Source of the DNA: Viscum album
Taxonomy: Eukaryota > Streptophyta > Magnoliopsida > Santalales > Viscaceae
Length of the DNA stretch: 64,000 nt
Assembly: GCA_963277665.1 (NCBI GenBank)
Contig: OY728143.1
Location: 1,121,206,110-1,121,270,109, forward strand
Direction: 5' to 3'
Under the pieces are notes generated by a model. That model was given only the letters and a program-made list of their open reading frames with translations. It had not been told where the DNA came from and searched no databases. Made by a program: the position numbers and the translations under genes. Numbering within the stretch: the stretch's first letter is position 1; each line of letters begins with the position of its first letter. Below, one piece after another: positions 13,901-26,172 of the stretch.

Positions 13901-15180
13901 CTAATTTGGGATTAGGTCAAAAGGATTCTTTAAGAAAATTTTTGACTAAAAATAACTTTCATGATTGAAGGGAGTATTGTTGGGAGTATACTTGGGTAGA
14001 TCATGGATGAACATGAAATGCTTGATATGTGTGAGGAATGGGTAGGTTTGGTGGCCTTTTAAACGGAAGGAAACCAACTCATTTAGAAATCTTAGAAACA
14101 AGTTAGCTGTGAACATTATCATTCATAATTTGTTTTTACCAAAACCAATAAACTCAATCATAGAAGGTTTATGGAAAATATATGAACTACCAATGGTCAT
14201 TGGAAAAGTTTATAGGTCATTTTTGTGGTTAATTTTATGGATTAGTCCCTAATTATGCTTAATTAGGCCTTAACCACTGTGATTAATTTTAACCATTTTG
14301 GAAAAAATTAACATGGTCTTATAAAGCACCAAATATTAGACTAAACACAATGTTGTATGTTATATTTTTAAAATTATAATTATAGATACCTCAAAATTCT
14401 TATTATTTCCAATCATGTAGAATTTAAAAAATAACGGGGTTTTAATATAGGGTAATAGTCAAAATCTTGTATAGATTTTATATTCAATTTCAATGTGAAA
14501 TTAATTCTAAAAAATTACACTATATTAATGGATTTAATATTTATCCAATGTTACCTTAGAAAATATTTATAATATCATTTAACATAAATATTTAATTAGA
14601 AAAAAAGACATTTTTTAACTCAAAAGTAGCATTTTTGACTATTCATGAAAAAATGAACTTTCTGAGAAAAATACCTAAAATTTACCCTTGGATTGTTTTG
14701 ACATTCTAATTTCAAGAATTATGTTTATTTTATAAAATTTAATTTTAAATGCATCTAAAATGAATTTTATTCTTAAAATTAGTCTATTCAAGAAACCGAT
14801 ATTTTTAACATAAAAGGACTTTACCAAAAATCTTATTTTTCAATATCAATATGTCTTATTTATATAAAACAATCACTAAAATTATTTGGAATGTATTTAT
14901 TACACTTCATATAATTATGTTAAACTATTATGTTATAATTAAATTAATTAATTAACTAATTATATATATTATGAGTTTTCATAAAAACTCAGTGTTTTGT
15001 GCATCGTACGCCAAGTCATTGTAGCTTGTACTAGAAGGAAAGTCAGTCTTGCATGTGAAATGGATGTATAAAGTAGTTTTTTAACATATATATATAACTA
15101 TTTATTTTTTCACTTGAAATGAATAAAATTTAAAATATAAATTAATTTGAAAAATTGTTCTCAAAATATTAGGGTGTTAT
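10959..15180 (-). repeat. 3' LTR of element F (minus orientation)
   Basis: On the minus strand it starts TATAACACCC (15180 downward), a worn TGTAACACCC, and aligns over its length with 17815-21919 plus 32042-32184. It includes a tandem array at 11529-12110 and a worn TATA-like TTTAAAAGG at about 14054-14062 whose context matches the A promoter. No long open frame. Confidence 0.75.
11529..12110 (-). repeat. Tandem array in F LTR, about 36-bp unit
   Basis: About 16 diverged units. On the plus strand each contains a TATTACTGAACC-like block, then a GTAAACCCTCATTCC-like block. The same array recurs at 18360-18960 in the other LTR of F. Units differ by many point changes, so the array is old. Confidence 0.8.
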
Positions 15181-16740
15181 ATTCTAATCCCCCTAGAAGG
15201 AATTTCCCCCTTAAAATTTTTCTAGGTTATAAATATTTTAATACATGAATTTTTTATTCATAGATACACACATATAAAAATAGGATACTATAACTTCCAC
15301 TAAAATATAAAATTATGAACAATAATTGTTACCCAAAGTAACCTATAACTGGGTTTCCACATAGGATAACATTGGTTGGGTGTGAACATTGGACATGGAG
15401 GAAAATCATATATATTTATAGTGAGTTATTGAGGTCAGGAATCATGAAAAAGTGAATGATAAAAGAAAATTTCAAGGCCTCAAAGTCATTAATATTGGAT
15501 GATTTAAAAGGACAACAACTTAAAGAAAATTGTGGTATTACGAAAAAATTGTTTTATCACTTTCAGAAGAGTGAATAATAGATGAAAATTTTCAATAAAC
15601 GAAATAATTCTTGGGGGTTTATTTTAAAAGTTTCTAATACATACAGTACCTCATGGATTGTTTCTCCAGAAATTTTATTTGGTTAATAAATAACTAAAAT
15701 ATTCTTTTAATGATTTTTAAGTCCAATAAATCAGAAAGGAGTCTAATTATTATTCTCTTAAAAAAATAAATGCATTTATCTAAAAAATAAAAGGTAACAA
15801 TATTAGGTCATTATAAATATATATTCACCAAAAATAAATAAAAATTATCCAAGACACTATGAAGGACGATTGTATCCATGAATCTTTTATCGTACTTCGT
15901 TCATGGGTTGAAGACTTGCAGCTTTACCGGACATTATTGGTTGTCACCTGACAAACATGATTTCCTTTTTTTAAAATGAGACTTTTATAATATATAAGAT
16001 ATACATCCTTGAAAAATGATTAATCACTGATTAGCCTTTTAACCATGCTTTTCTACACAGACATAATTCAAACATACTTCCTCCGATGTTTAACATAATT
16101 ATTTTATGAATGTTTAACTATATAACCCTTCTAAAAAAATTAAAATAACATTTGAAAAATATTTAAAAATTATCTTATCATTGATTCCCATTTATAACAC
16201 AAAGTGTCCCTTTATTTCCAAATTCCATAAATATGAATACCCTGATCATATATTCTCCTGAAACATTATATCAACCTAAATTACCATAAATCCATTTGGA
16301 AATCAATCCATCTTCCCAAATCCAAACTATATTGTAATTACTTATCAAATTTAATATTGTTTTAAACATCATTAGTGGAATCATAAAACACATATAAACA
16401 AGTAATAAATTAGTTCAATGGTAATTTGTTTTGTTAATATTATTTATTTATACAAAAAGTGTCTTTATTTATATATCATCGTCTTACCGTATCAAACATA
16501 TTAAGGGTTACCTTCCTACAGACAAAGTACCACCTAGTCATTAAATGATTTCACTATTCCAATAGTAATATCCAATGTAAACTTGTAAATACTGATTGAA
16601 AAAGGGATTAATAAAAAAGTCATTTTATATTTCATCATTCATAATTTTTTGATCCAAATAAATAAATAATTCAATTACATCATCAATAATCCATTAACAA
16701 TACTACCTCTTTCCATTCACATTTCATCTATAGTTTCACC
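15181..16740 (-). mobile_element. Interior of element F downstream of gag, non-coding
   Basis: AT-rich sequence on the 3' side of the gag remnant in the element's own direction. No protease, RT or integrase motif was found on either strand. The purine tract is seen on the plus strand as TTCTAATCCCCCTAGAAGG just right of 15180. Confidence 0.6.
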
Positions 16741-17310
16741 ATCTTCCACAATGTAACCATTAGTCACACCTCCTTGCCAATTCACTTCAGAATATTTGTC
16801 TTTGGTCATTGAGTTTCATAATGAATGTTTAATCCACACTTAGGACAATTATTATTTGATGGTGTATAATGGAAGGAAATATTCTAATCCATTTAGTTAA
16901 CTGAACTCTTATTTTTTTCTCTTGACGTCACTTCTATTGTGTCCTTCTTTTCCAAAAGAATAACATATTATTTTTCCTCTGAAATATTCTCTTTGGTGAT
17001 TCATTTCACATTCATGACACAATGGAAACCAAACATTCTTTCTGCCATGGTATCCATTACTCAAAATCTCAATGAACTACTTCATTCTCTTCCTTTGTGA
17101 TTTCGGGAGTTGGATAAGGTAAATATTGTCAATCATGTTTCATGAAGAATAATTAGGAATGATCATGACATCTTTCACTCCAGTGGTCATCCCACTTGAA
17201 AAATCATTAGAAAATCTTCGCTGATAGTCAACATTAATGCAGTTTCTTCTTCTTCTTACCATTAATCAACAATATAAGCATAGTGTAAGAAATACTTTTC
17301 GTATTGGAAA
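16740..17310 (-). pseudogene. Gag remnant of element F with three decayed zinc knuckles
   Basis: Reading the minus strand from 17019 gives a first knuckle CHECEMNHQREY, which keeps the unusual CX2CX3HX3 spacing of the A and B Gag, with the last Cys changed to Tyr. In the same frame from 16965 comes CYSFGKEGHNRSD, a standard knuckle with its second and last Cys changed. After a frameshift, CPKCGLN-IHYE starting at 16847 matches the third knuckle. The connecting residues also follow A (FRGK for LKGM). The capsid-type domain upstream is too decayed to map and appears shortened by roughly 500 bp compared with A. Gag would have bound and packaged the element RNA. Confidence 0.65.
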
Positions 17311-17799
17311 ACCACATATTCATGAAAATAATTACTTATTGGATTTCTAAACCATGACACATTCCATAAATAATGACACCTTATGATTTTTCTAGGTTGT
17401 TCATAGCTAAAATTTATCTAAATACTTATTGAATGTTTTTAAGAGTTTTTGAATTCCCACAGAATATCTGTAAAGAGTGTCAAACTAGGTGGGAAGAAAC
17501 ACCTATTTTCAAGTACCCAATTATCCTAAGTAAATTCCAAAACATCTTGTCGGAGTGGATACCAATTGGTTCATCATTATGAGATCCACATCAACTTTAA
17601 GTATCTAGACAAAGATGTACTACATGGATACCAATCACTCTATCCTTTACCAAAATTCGTGAAATTTTCCTAAATGTTAAATCCACCTTATACATATCTA
17701 TAGATTCATCCATATACATATCCATAGAAATATCACTTTGGATCTCACTAAATATTTCTTATCCTAGTTTCCAAAGGTTAACAATTACTTTTCACTAAT

Positions 17800-17814
17800 A
17801 CCAACTATTTCAAT
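17800..17814 (-). other. Primer-binding site remnant of element F
   Basis: On the plus strand AATACCAAC lies just left of the LTR edge, the complement of the GTTGGTATCA that follows the LTR end in A, B and C. The neighbouring bases leftward also match the start of the A and B leader. Confidence 0.6.
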
Positions 17815-18359
17815 CCTCACATTATAATTATTTACATTACATGACATTTTCAGAATAATAAATAATTATACAAACAGACTCCCAAGGACCATAGTTGGTA
17901 CAATGTCTTTTGAAACATAGAAACACAAAAACTGGTACATATTTTAGCTATATTATATCCCAGTAGGTTCTTCTTGACTAGCACCCTTTTTTGACATATC
18001 AAAAAGAGTATATATCATCAAAACCTAGGGGAAATAAAAACATAAAAGGGGTGAGTTAAAATTCTCAGTAAGGGTAAAATAGGTAGATATATAAGTATAA
18101 ACATGATAATAAGTGTATGAGAATGAGATCATGGAAAAAATAAATCATACCCTATAGATTAAATATCAAAACATAGATAATATAATATATATTGGTTGTT
18201 CAGAATACATGGATCATATTTAAATAGAGAGAATAATCCATGAAATCATAATATAGGAATAAAAAATGGAATTGTGTAAAAAACATTAGCATATAAGGAT
18301 TTTGATTGTAACTATGGAATCAATTCCAAGAATATCTTAGTGTAAAAAGTATATTGTTG

Positions 18360-18960
18360 AACCGGGAAACCCCCATTCCATCCATGTATTACAAAACCAT
18401 GTGACCCTCATTCCATCCATGTATTACTAAAGGAGTAACCCTAATTTTATCCATTTATTACTGAACCATGTAACCCTCATTCAATCGTTGTATTAATGGA
18501 ATGAGTGAACAATCATTTCAGCCTTGTATTACTAAACCGCGTAAACACTAATTCAAACAATGTATTACTGAAATGAGTAAACCCTCATTCCTTCTCTATC
18601 TTTCAGAACTAAGTAAAACCTCATTCAAACCCTGTATTACAGAATTGATCAAACCTCATTCTAGCTTGTATTACTGAGCTGGGTAAACCCTCGTTCTGGA
18701 CCTATCTTATTGAACCGAGAAAACCCTCATTCTAGCCCTATATTACTAAACTGAGTAACCATTTTTCTTGCCCATTATTACTGAAATGTGTAAACTCTTG
18801 GTCCATAACTATATTACTAATCCAAAAAAACATGTTAGAGCCCATTTTTACTGAGCTGAGTAAACCTTCATTCCACCCCTATGTTACAAAATTGAGTAAA
18901 CCCTAATTCTATGACTATATTGTGGGACTAATTAAACCCTCATTTATTCCCTATCTATCT
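18360..18960 (-). repeat. Second copy of the 36-bp tandem array in F
   Basis: About 17 diverged units of the same type as at 11529-12110, at the same place in the LTR. Confidence 0.8.
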
Positions 18961-21914
18961 CATGAGATATAAATATGTACCCAATTCATTGGAAGGAGAT
19001 ATAGGTACCCCCAATCTCAAAATGAAATAATACACACATGTTCCACAAGATCATAAATAAACATATCATATCCCATGAAATGAAATGGGTACCATAAACA
19101 AGTAAACATATCAGGACTTGTGGGAAGAGTTAAATGTTTCTTAATAATTCCATAAAAATCATAACCCCTAATAGAGAAAATAATTTCATATATGTATACT
19201 CCTTTAAGGAGAAATGTGTTTCATAAAGATCATGTCATTAAGAATAACTCATTCATAGAATGAATATGAATGAAACCATCACATAATATACTAAAAGGTA
19301 TGAGTAACATCAATATATGTCATCTTAGATGGAAAAAATATTAAATTATCCTATAAACACGTTTCTTAAAAATAATTATTCCTTATTGAAAATTTATTTG
19401 TAATACATAAAACCATTTGAAAAAACAATTCTTATAAAATACCTTGAAAACTTATAAAGAATACATGAAAGAATTTTAAAAACCCATTTCATGGAAAACA
19501 TTAAAAATAAGCTTCAAAACATTTGAAAACCATTTTCATTGAGAAAACGTGAAACATTTTAAAAAAATCATAAAATTATCTTCAAACCAGTTGTTCTAAA
19601 ATAAAATGAAATAATAAAATGAAATCCTGAAATAAATCACTTATCATTAAAACTTATAAATGAAGCATGAAAACACTTTCAAAACCCATTTCTTTGAATG
19701 AAATTTGAATACTTTCCAATAATACATGAAAACATTTTAGAAATAAATTTTCCATGACAACATATAATGAAATTTAAATCCATTATGAACCAATGTGTCC
19801 TTCAATATTTAATTTTAAAATATTTTCATAGTGGTTAACCTTTTTAACATTGAAAATAGATCTTTGTTGAGATAACGATGGGTAAATCTGTACTTGTTGT
19901 ATGAGGTCAAGAGAAAAATTCTATTTTCAGGGTAAAAAGAATAGAAATGTGACTTGTTCAGAAAGCAACTAGAATATTCCAAAAAAAGAGATGGGTAAAA
20001 AAATAAAGGGTAGAAATTTCTTTTAGATATTATAGGGTAATGGTATACTATTATTGGAATCTCTTTTTAGAAAACATTGTTTTCTGAAAGAAGAGTGGGT
20101 AACATTGGGCTTTCCAAAAGAACTTTCTTAACTAACTTATTTACCAAGGTGTAGAAAATGCTACCAATACATGAGTATATCACGTGGTAACAGAGGATAA
20201 ATAAACTCATGAATATTATTCATATATGGATCATAATATTTAATTAATTGGATATTAATCATAAATAATCGTGAAAAGAAATGATTTTTTCTCAATAAAC
20301 TCTTATAACATGGTATCATTGGATCGTGACCTCAATGTAAGGAAAAAAAATCATGAAGCATAGAATATCAAGGAAATTTTGAGATTCATGCTATGTCCTA
20401 TAAAATGGAACAATAATAACCTTAAAAAAGAGTTTAGGTTCATAGAATAAAAAGAGTCTCTAATACGTAAAATTGGGACAAAACATTTATACCGATTCAG
20501 TATCCTTTGATATATAAACCCCATGTAAGAAGGATCAATAAATGGGCATGTGAATACCAATCAATTTAATAAGAAGATACCTAGAATACAATAATGGGCA
20601 GTACATAAACCACACAAAAGGAAAGTGTGGTGAACATAAAATATATCTCATGGAAATTATATATGAGATGAAATCAGATTACCTGGTGTCTTGACCCTCT
20701 CTATACTCTTTCAAGCTTCCTCCTAATCAGCCAACTCCTTTTGATTTATTCCAAAAGTATTCCTTGACAAGATTTTGGCCCAATGGGATGATTAAATGTT
20801 TAAGGGAGGATTGTAAATAGGATTCATGGTCAGATCATGGATGAACATAAAATGGTTGAGTGGTGTCAAAAATGGGTAGAGGTGGTGTCCTTTTATTGGG
20901 AAGGAAAATGACTCATTTCGAATGTTTAGAAACATGATAGGAGTTCACATGCACCCATAAAAAACAGTCATACAAAACCAAAAATATAAATTATATAAGG
21001 TGTATGAATGATCTATGGACATCCAATGGGTGTTGGAAAAGTTTCTATGTTATTTGGGCCCTTAATTATAAAAATTAGTCCCTAAATAAGATTAATTTGT
21101 CCTTAACTACTGTGATTAATTTTAATCATTTTTACTAATCATTTTGGTAAAAAAATAATGTACCTATTAAGATATAAATATTAGACTAAATAAAATAATG
21201 TATGTTATATTTTTAAAATTCAATTCATAGAATCTAGAAAATTAAGATGATTGATAATCGTGCAGACTGGACAAAATAAGAAGGTTTTAAATTAGAAATA
21301 TTTCAAATGATTGTTATGAATTTATATTCAGTTTTAGAGTGAAATTGATTATAATGAATTAAATTTTATTAATAGATGTTATATTTATCTATTATTACCT
21401 TTTAATTTATATATAAGATCATTTACCATTAAAAATAAATTATACAAAAGGATGTTTTTAACATAAAATAATTTTTTTTCATTATTTATCAAGAAATGAT
21501 GTTTCTCAAAAAAATCCAAAAAAATTCAACATTTGATTATTTAGATGTTCTATATTATGAAATTATGTTTATTTTATCAAATTAATTTTTTATATTTGTT
21601 TAATTTTTTTTTATTTTTAAATTTAGCCCATTCAGTAAAATAATAATTTTAACATAATATGAATTTACCAAAATAATCTTATCTTTCATTGTCAATATAT
21701 TTTATTTTTATAAGACATTTATAATATTTTTTGGACTGTATTTATCAATATTTATATAACTTTATTTAATGGTAATTTTATAATTATCTAATTTCATTAT
21801 ATATATATAATGATTTCTAATAGAATCACAATGTTGTGTGCATCATACACCAAATCGGTGTTACTTGTAGTGCTATCCAAGTTGGTATTGCTTGTTTCTC
21901 AAGCAATGTTTGTA

Positions 21915-21919
21915 TTATG
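21915..21919. repeat. Target-site duplication of element A, left copy (TTATG)
   Basis: TTATG directly precedes the TGTAACACC start of A; the same five bases follow the GTTACA end at 32037-32041. A perfect 5-bp duplication is typical of gypsy integrase. Confidence 0.95.
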
Positions 21920-23278
21920 TGTAACACCCCGAGCTTCCACGATACGCTTCTCATTCAATAATACAATAGCTTGCATTGTACGCAACTTCGAGTTCTAAAA
22001 CATCGCGACAAATCAAAGTAGCCGTTATGAATAGTAATAACCACTTTTTAAAATTATAGAAATTTTATATTTCAAAATGGACTTCATTTTTGTATTCCTA
22101 ATATTGAAATTAGCCTATGTTGAATTTTTTGTAATTTTCTGAGAACTTCAAAATTTTTATGAATAGTGAAAAATACTTAAAACAACTTTTTTAATCAAAA
22201 TAATTCATAGTGATAAATTATACTATTGAGTGGTTTTAGAGTATAATTAGAATATATTTTTACCATTTTATCCAATGGTGGTCATTAGAATTAATTTGAC
22301 ATTGAAATTGGACATAAACAATTGTCAATCTTTTGATATAAATTGTTTCTTAAAAACACGCTATTTTTTGTGACAGCGGGAATTAATTATAAAATTAATT
22401 AATGCAACTAATATGTTTGGAATTTTGTAAAATAGACATCATTTTTCAATTCGGAATATCAATTATAGCTTAGGGTGAAATTTTGGCCTTATTCTGAAAA
22501 ACTTCAATTTTTGATGAATAGTGAAACCACTAAGTGGTTGTTAAATAACTGATTTTTCGTTTAAATGAAATATTACCACTTCTGTGATTTGATTTTCAAA
22601 AATCCGACATACATGGTTGTCATAAAGAAGTAAAATGTGGTTCAATGGGATAAAAATAATTTTTTGGTGAATAGTAACTTATTAAGTTCTTAATCACGAT
22701 TAGTGGTAATTAGGGTAGTTTAAGGTATAAATAATACTTTAATAATATTAAATGACCTAGACACATGTCCCAACCTCATTGGTTGTGTCATGGCCGACCA
22801 AGACAAGCCATGGCCTAACTTGGGGACCCCATGGATCCACTTTTGTTGGGAAATAACATAAATTACTTTTTATTTAATGTTAAAGTGAAAATGACACTAA
22901 CATAAAGTGTTTTACTAAAACAATTTTTAAGTAGGGTTACACAAGTCCAAATTTTGATTATAAATAGTCATTGGAAAGATAAAAAGATTTCCTATATCAT
23001 AGTATTTTTTTTTATAATTTTTAGACATTAAATAAATTTAATTATTTATGACATAATAATGATGCAGCGATGACATCATTATTTGACGATTTAAATAAAA
23101 TGGAAAGGTAATATAAAATCTATGAACTACACATGGCCAAAACCAATTGGCTGAGTGGATTTCGATGCCTTATCACCTTATCCACGAATTCTATCAATGT
23201 GGGACCTTTTAAAACCGAAACACATTTTCAAATAATGTAATGTTCCTTTACTTTCCAAAAGTGCCCTTCCTCTCCTCT

Positions 23279-23286
23279 TATAAAAG
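23279..23286 (+). promoter_or_regulatory. TATA box of element A, 5' LTR
   Basis: TATAAAAG, in a context (CTCTTATAAAAGG) shared with element B at 51630. Transcription would start about 25-35 bp downstream, defining the U3/R border. Confidence 0.8.
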
Positions 23287-23823
23287 GCCCCCACCTCTAC
23301 CTCATTTCACACACTCTTCAAGCCATTGGCTCGGCCAACCCCTGCCCATTTGCTCTCTCCACATCCCTCTCCTCATCCTAGAGGATTCCCTTTGGGCAGA
23401 ATCCTTTCAAAGGAAGCCTTTAGGCTCAACTCAAAAGGAGTTACACTTTTTAAGGTAATTCATTCTCTCATGTTCTTTTGTTTTATTTTGCTTCTCCAAC
23501 CCCCTAAACTCTTTTTATTTACTTCTTTTGTAACAACACCAGTATCTTAAATATACTAGGATGTTGTTATAAGATTTATTTGAGCTACACTTCCACACAA
23601 CTACATCAAATGGTTAAAGAACATAAGGTTTCCGTGGATGGCGAAATTCTGCCTCCCGAAACGATGATTGTTCAACACTCATTTAACACCTTCAAAGGTG
23701 GCCATTATGATGTCACTATTTTTATATATGATATATAATATGTTTATGTTTTCCTTAAGCTTCTGTTTTTTTCATTTTGGGCATACCTTTATGGTTTCCA
23801 TTATGGGTAAAACACGATATCTT

Positions 23824-23860
23824 CATTTTAGGAAGCGCGGACTACCGCCCCCTGAAAGTG
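23824..23860 (+). promoter_or_regulatory. Hairpin 1 of element A LTR
   Basis: GCGG (23837-23840), loop ACTA, CCGC (23845-23848), inside a weaker outer stem (TTTTAGG with CCTGAAA). It lies about 550 bp after the TATA box and so in the transcribed part. A copy is at 30188-30224. Confidence 0.55.
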
Positions 23861-24000
23861 ATTTGATTCGTTAATACCATATGTGGGATGTGTGAAGGAT
23901 AAAGTTAATGATATTATATATGTTATTATACTGGAATTATAATATACTCTCATATCATTATGATTCCATTCCAGAAAATATGAAATAGAAATGGAAGTAG

Positions 24001-24038
24001 CGTTCATGCGTACGTACGGCTTACCGTCTCCATGAACG
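24001..24038 (+). promoter_or_regulatory. Hairpin 2 of element A LTR with CGTACGTACG palindrome
   Basis: An outer stem CGTTCATG (24001-24008) pairs with CATGAACG (24031-24038). Inside are the 10-base palindrome CGTACGTACG (24009-24018) and an inner stem ACGG/CCGT with loop CTTA (24016-24027). A copy is at 30365-30402. Confidence 0.65.
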
Positions 24039-25009
24039 GTGCATTACATTTCTTACCTCTAAATGTGATGTAATATTATAAATGAATGTATGTACTGGAT
24101 ATATATGACATATATGATATCTAAATCATGAATACCATTCTGGATATAATGAACCTTTGACCAAATTAACAACATGTAAGTGTAAGAAGCCTATTTTTGA
24201 CTTAAGAACCAAATACCGACAAAATGAACATTATTAACTTAAATAATTACATAATGTTCATATCATTGTAATAAGTGATATAATAAGGATAATGAAGTTG
24301 AAAATGGTTCTTAATAAGGTATATATTAACTCTAGTTTATTATTCAGGAGGTTAAAGAACGGTTGAGTCAAGTCAGACACGAGGTAAGGGAACTTCTTAA
24401 CCCAACTTCCATTCTTTGGGTTAATCTCCTACTTTCCGATTATGTCATGATATTATTATGTATTATTTTGTATTTTTACTTTCTTTATGTGTACCTATAG
24501 TGAATACACATAATAGATCTATTTTATTCTAAAAATGATCTTTTTAAGGACTTCGTCTCAATCACCATCCACTGAGACATATTTGGTTTTATACACAACT
24601 TTCTTTTATACGGTGTATAAACCCCTTTGACTTTTACGTTTATTCAAAAGGAATCTTTTTTATACGAAGTGTTTTGCTAAACGACAAAAGGGAATGTTTT
24701 TCTTTCCGTACTTATGCGGCGACAACGACTTCTCCACCGCCGTGACCACTATTTGAGTTTCGGCTTCCTCTAAAAGCCATCTTTTTTTTAATGAAAAATA
24801 AATACAAAGTTTTCACTTTCTTTTATTTTGGTATTGAAAATGGTTTTGAAAGAGTTTTTATCAATGTGTTGTATTGATATCTTGTGATTGAAATGTGGAA
24901 ATGTTATGTTTCCTTTATGCATGTTTTATGTGATACGATTATGTTATGGTTTATGATATGTTTAAACCTATTCATATGAGGAATGTATTGGACTTAATAA
25001 GTGACGGGT

Positions 25010-25054
25010 GGAGCCCGCTATAGCTCCTCGATGCATCGGTAGGTCTCATGAGAC
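25010..25054 (+). promoter_or_regulatory. Palindrome cluster near the end of the A LTR
   Basis: Three dyads in 45 bp: GGAGC (25010-25014) with GCTCC (25023-25027), CGATGCATCG (25029-25038) and GTCTCATGAGAC (25043-25054), the last two perfect. The block is conserved in element B (53373-53417 and 62344-62388) although flanking LTR sequence differs. Confidence 0.65.
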
Positions 25055-25672
25055 AACTAGACGTGGAATTGGCCGAGGCCCTTTCCCATTTTGAGTTATG
25101 GTTTTGGCCGAGGCCTTAATCATTTTAGATGTCTTGGCCGAGGCCTTGACAAAGTGTTTCAGAATGTCTGGCATTATACATTCCCTCATTATGAAAGTGG
25201 TTATTGATATTACATGTGATTATTCGACCAGTAGAATATCCATGTGAAGAAGTAAATGGCATTATCTCATTTTACTTTTGCCATATTATGTTGAAGTTCA
25301 TGTTTAAGAGGATTTTGTTTTAGTTATACATTGCCTTAAATGTTAATGTTTATTTATGAAAGCTTCCGCATTATTGTTATCCTTACTGAGCATTTGAGCT
25401 CACCCCTTTCAATGTTTAAAAATTTTTCCAGGTTGTGAAGAAGTATTTTATGACTGACTTGCAAGAATAATCAGTGAAGATATGAGTGTGGAATATGAAG
25501 ACCATGTTTTTTTGTAGTTTGTTTAATTATGATGTAATGAAAGACTTATGAATGTATCTAGTGTTTCCAAGGCTACTAAACTAATCGGTCTTTCGAGACT
25601 TGATCTTTTGGGATCATGCCAATGTTACGAAGTAATGCACCGGCTCTGGGTAGCTGGGGTCGGGGCGTTACA

Positions 25673-26172
25673 GTTGGTATCAGAGGAAGTTTAGTACTAA
25701 CCTTGGAAGCTAGATTTAGATAAACTCTGATTAGAGCACATAGCCCGAAGATAGACTTTGAGGATTAGTATAGAAGAACTTCCTAGAATTTTGGTATTAT
25801 AGAGATGTTATGAGTTTTCCGAGCACTACATCCCTGTCTGGATACGAGCAGGTAGAGGCGGCTCTGGCACAGATGTACCTAGGGGTAAAACCCGAAAACA
25901 CCGCTTTGAGCTAGACTCGAATGGGAACTGGTGCACGACAACGGGCCTTGCTGCACTCTTGGTTACGACACTCCCGGGGGATATGCTTAGGATAATTCTC
26001 ATTTTCTTTACAAACCACTATGAACGATTATGAGTATATACTTCCTCAAATAAAACCTTTTTATAATTATGGATTATATCCATAATTAGTTCAATTTATG
26101 TTAAGTGTTTTACAAGTATGGAATTATGTATTTTGATTCATAAACTAATCTAGTTTATGCCATTGTTTAGAA
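25673..26172 (+). other. Leader of element A: primer site and probable packaging region
   Basis: The primer site TGGTATCAGAGG (25675-25686) matches the 3' end complement of initiator-Met tRNA with one late mismatch and sits two bases after the LTR. The remaining leader to the gag start is almost the same length as in B (500 and 501 bp) and is closely similar, above all at 25800-25990. It holds no conserved open frame. Leaders of this kind usually carry RNA packaging signals; that role is inferred here. Confidence 0.75.

Larger units (their letters stand above)
17815..21919 (-). repeat. 5' LTR of element F (minus orientation), main segment
   Basis: Homologous to 10959-15180 in order, including the tandem array and a TATA-like CAATAAAAGG at 20888-20897 (read from the minus strand). 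It is interrupted at 21920 by element A and continues for 143 bp at 32042-32184, where the sequence GGAGGGTGTTG matches the GGGTGTTATA end of the other LTR. Confidence 0.75.
21920..25672 (+). repeat. 5' LTR of element A, 3753 bp
   Basis: Starts TGTAACACCCC and ends GGGGCGTTACA. It carries a TATA box at 23279-23286, two hairpins at 23824-23860 and 24001-24038, three TTGGCCGAGGCC repeats at about 25070-25145, and a palindrome cluster at 25010-25054. Short open frames after the TATA box (23240-23458, 23668-23874) recur in the other LTR only because the LTRs are copies. Confidence 0.95.

Noticed and set aside
23240..23874. Open frames of 68-74 residues repeated at 23240-23874 and 29604-30238
   Set aside because: They repeat only because they lie in the two copies of the A LTR, they sit around the TATA box and leader, and they show no protein family features.
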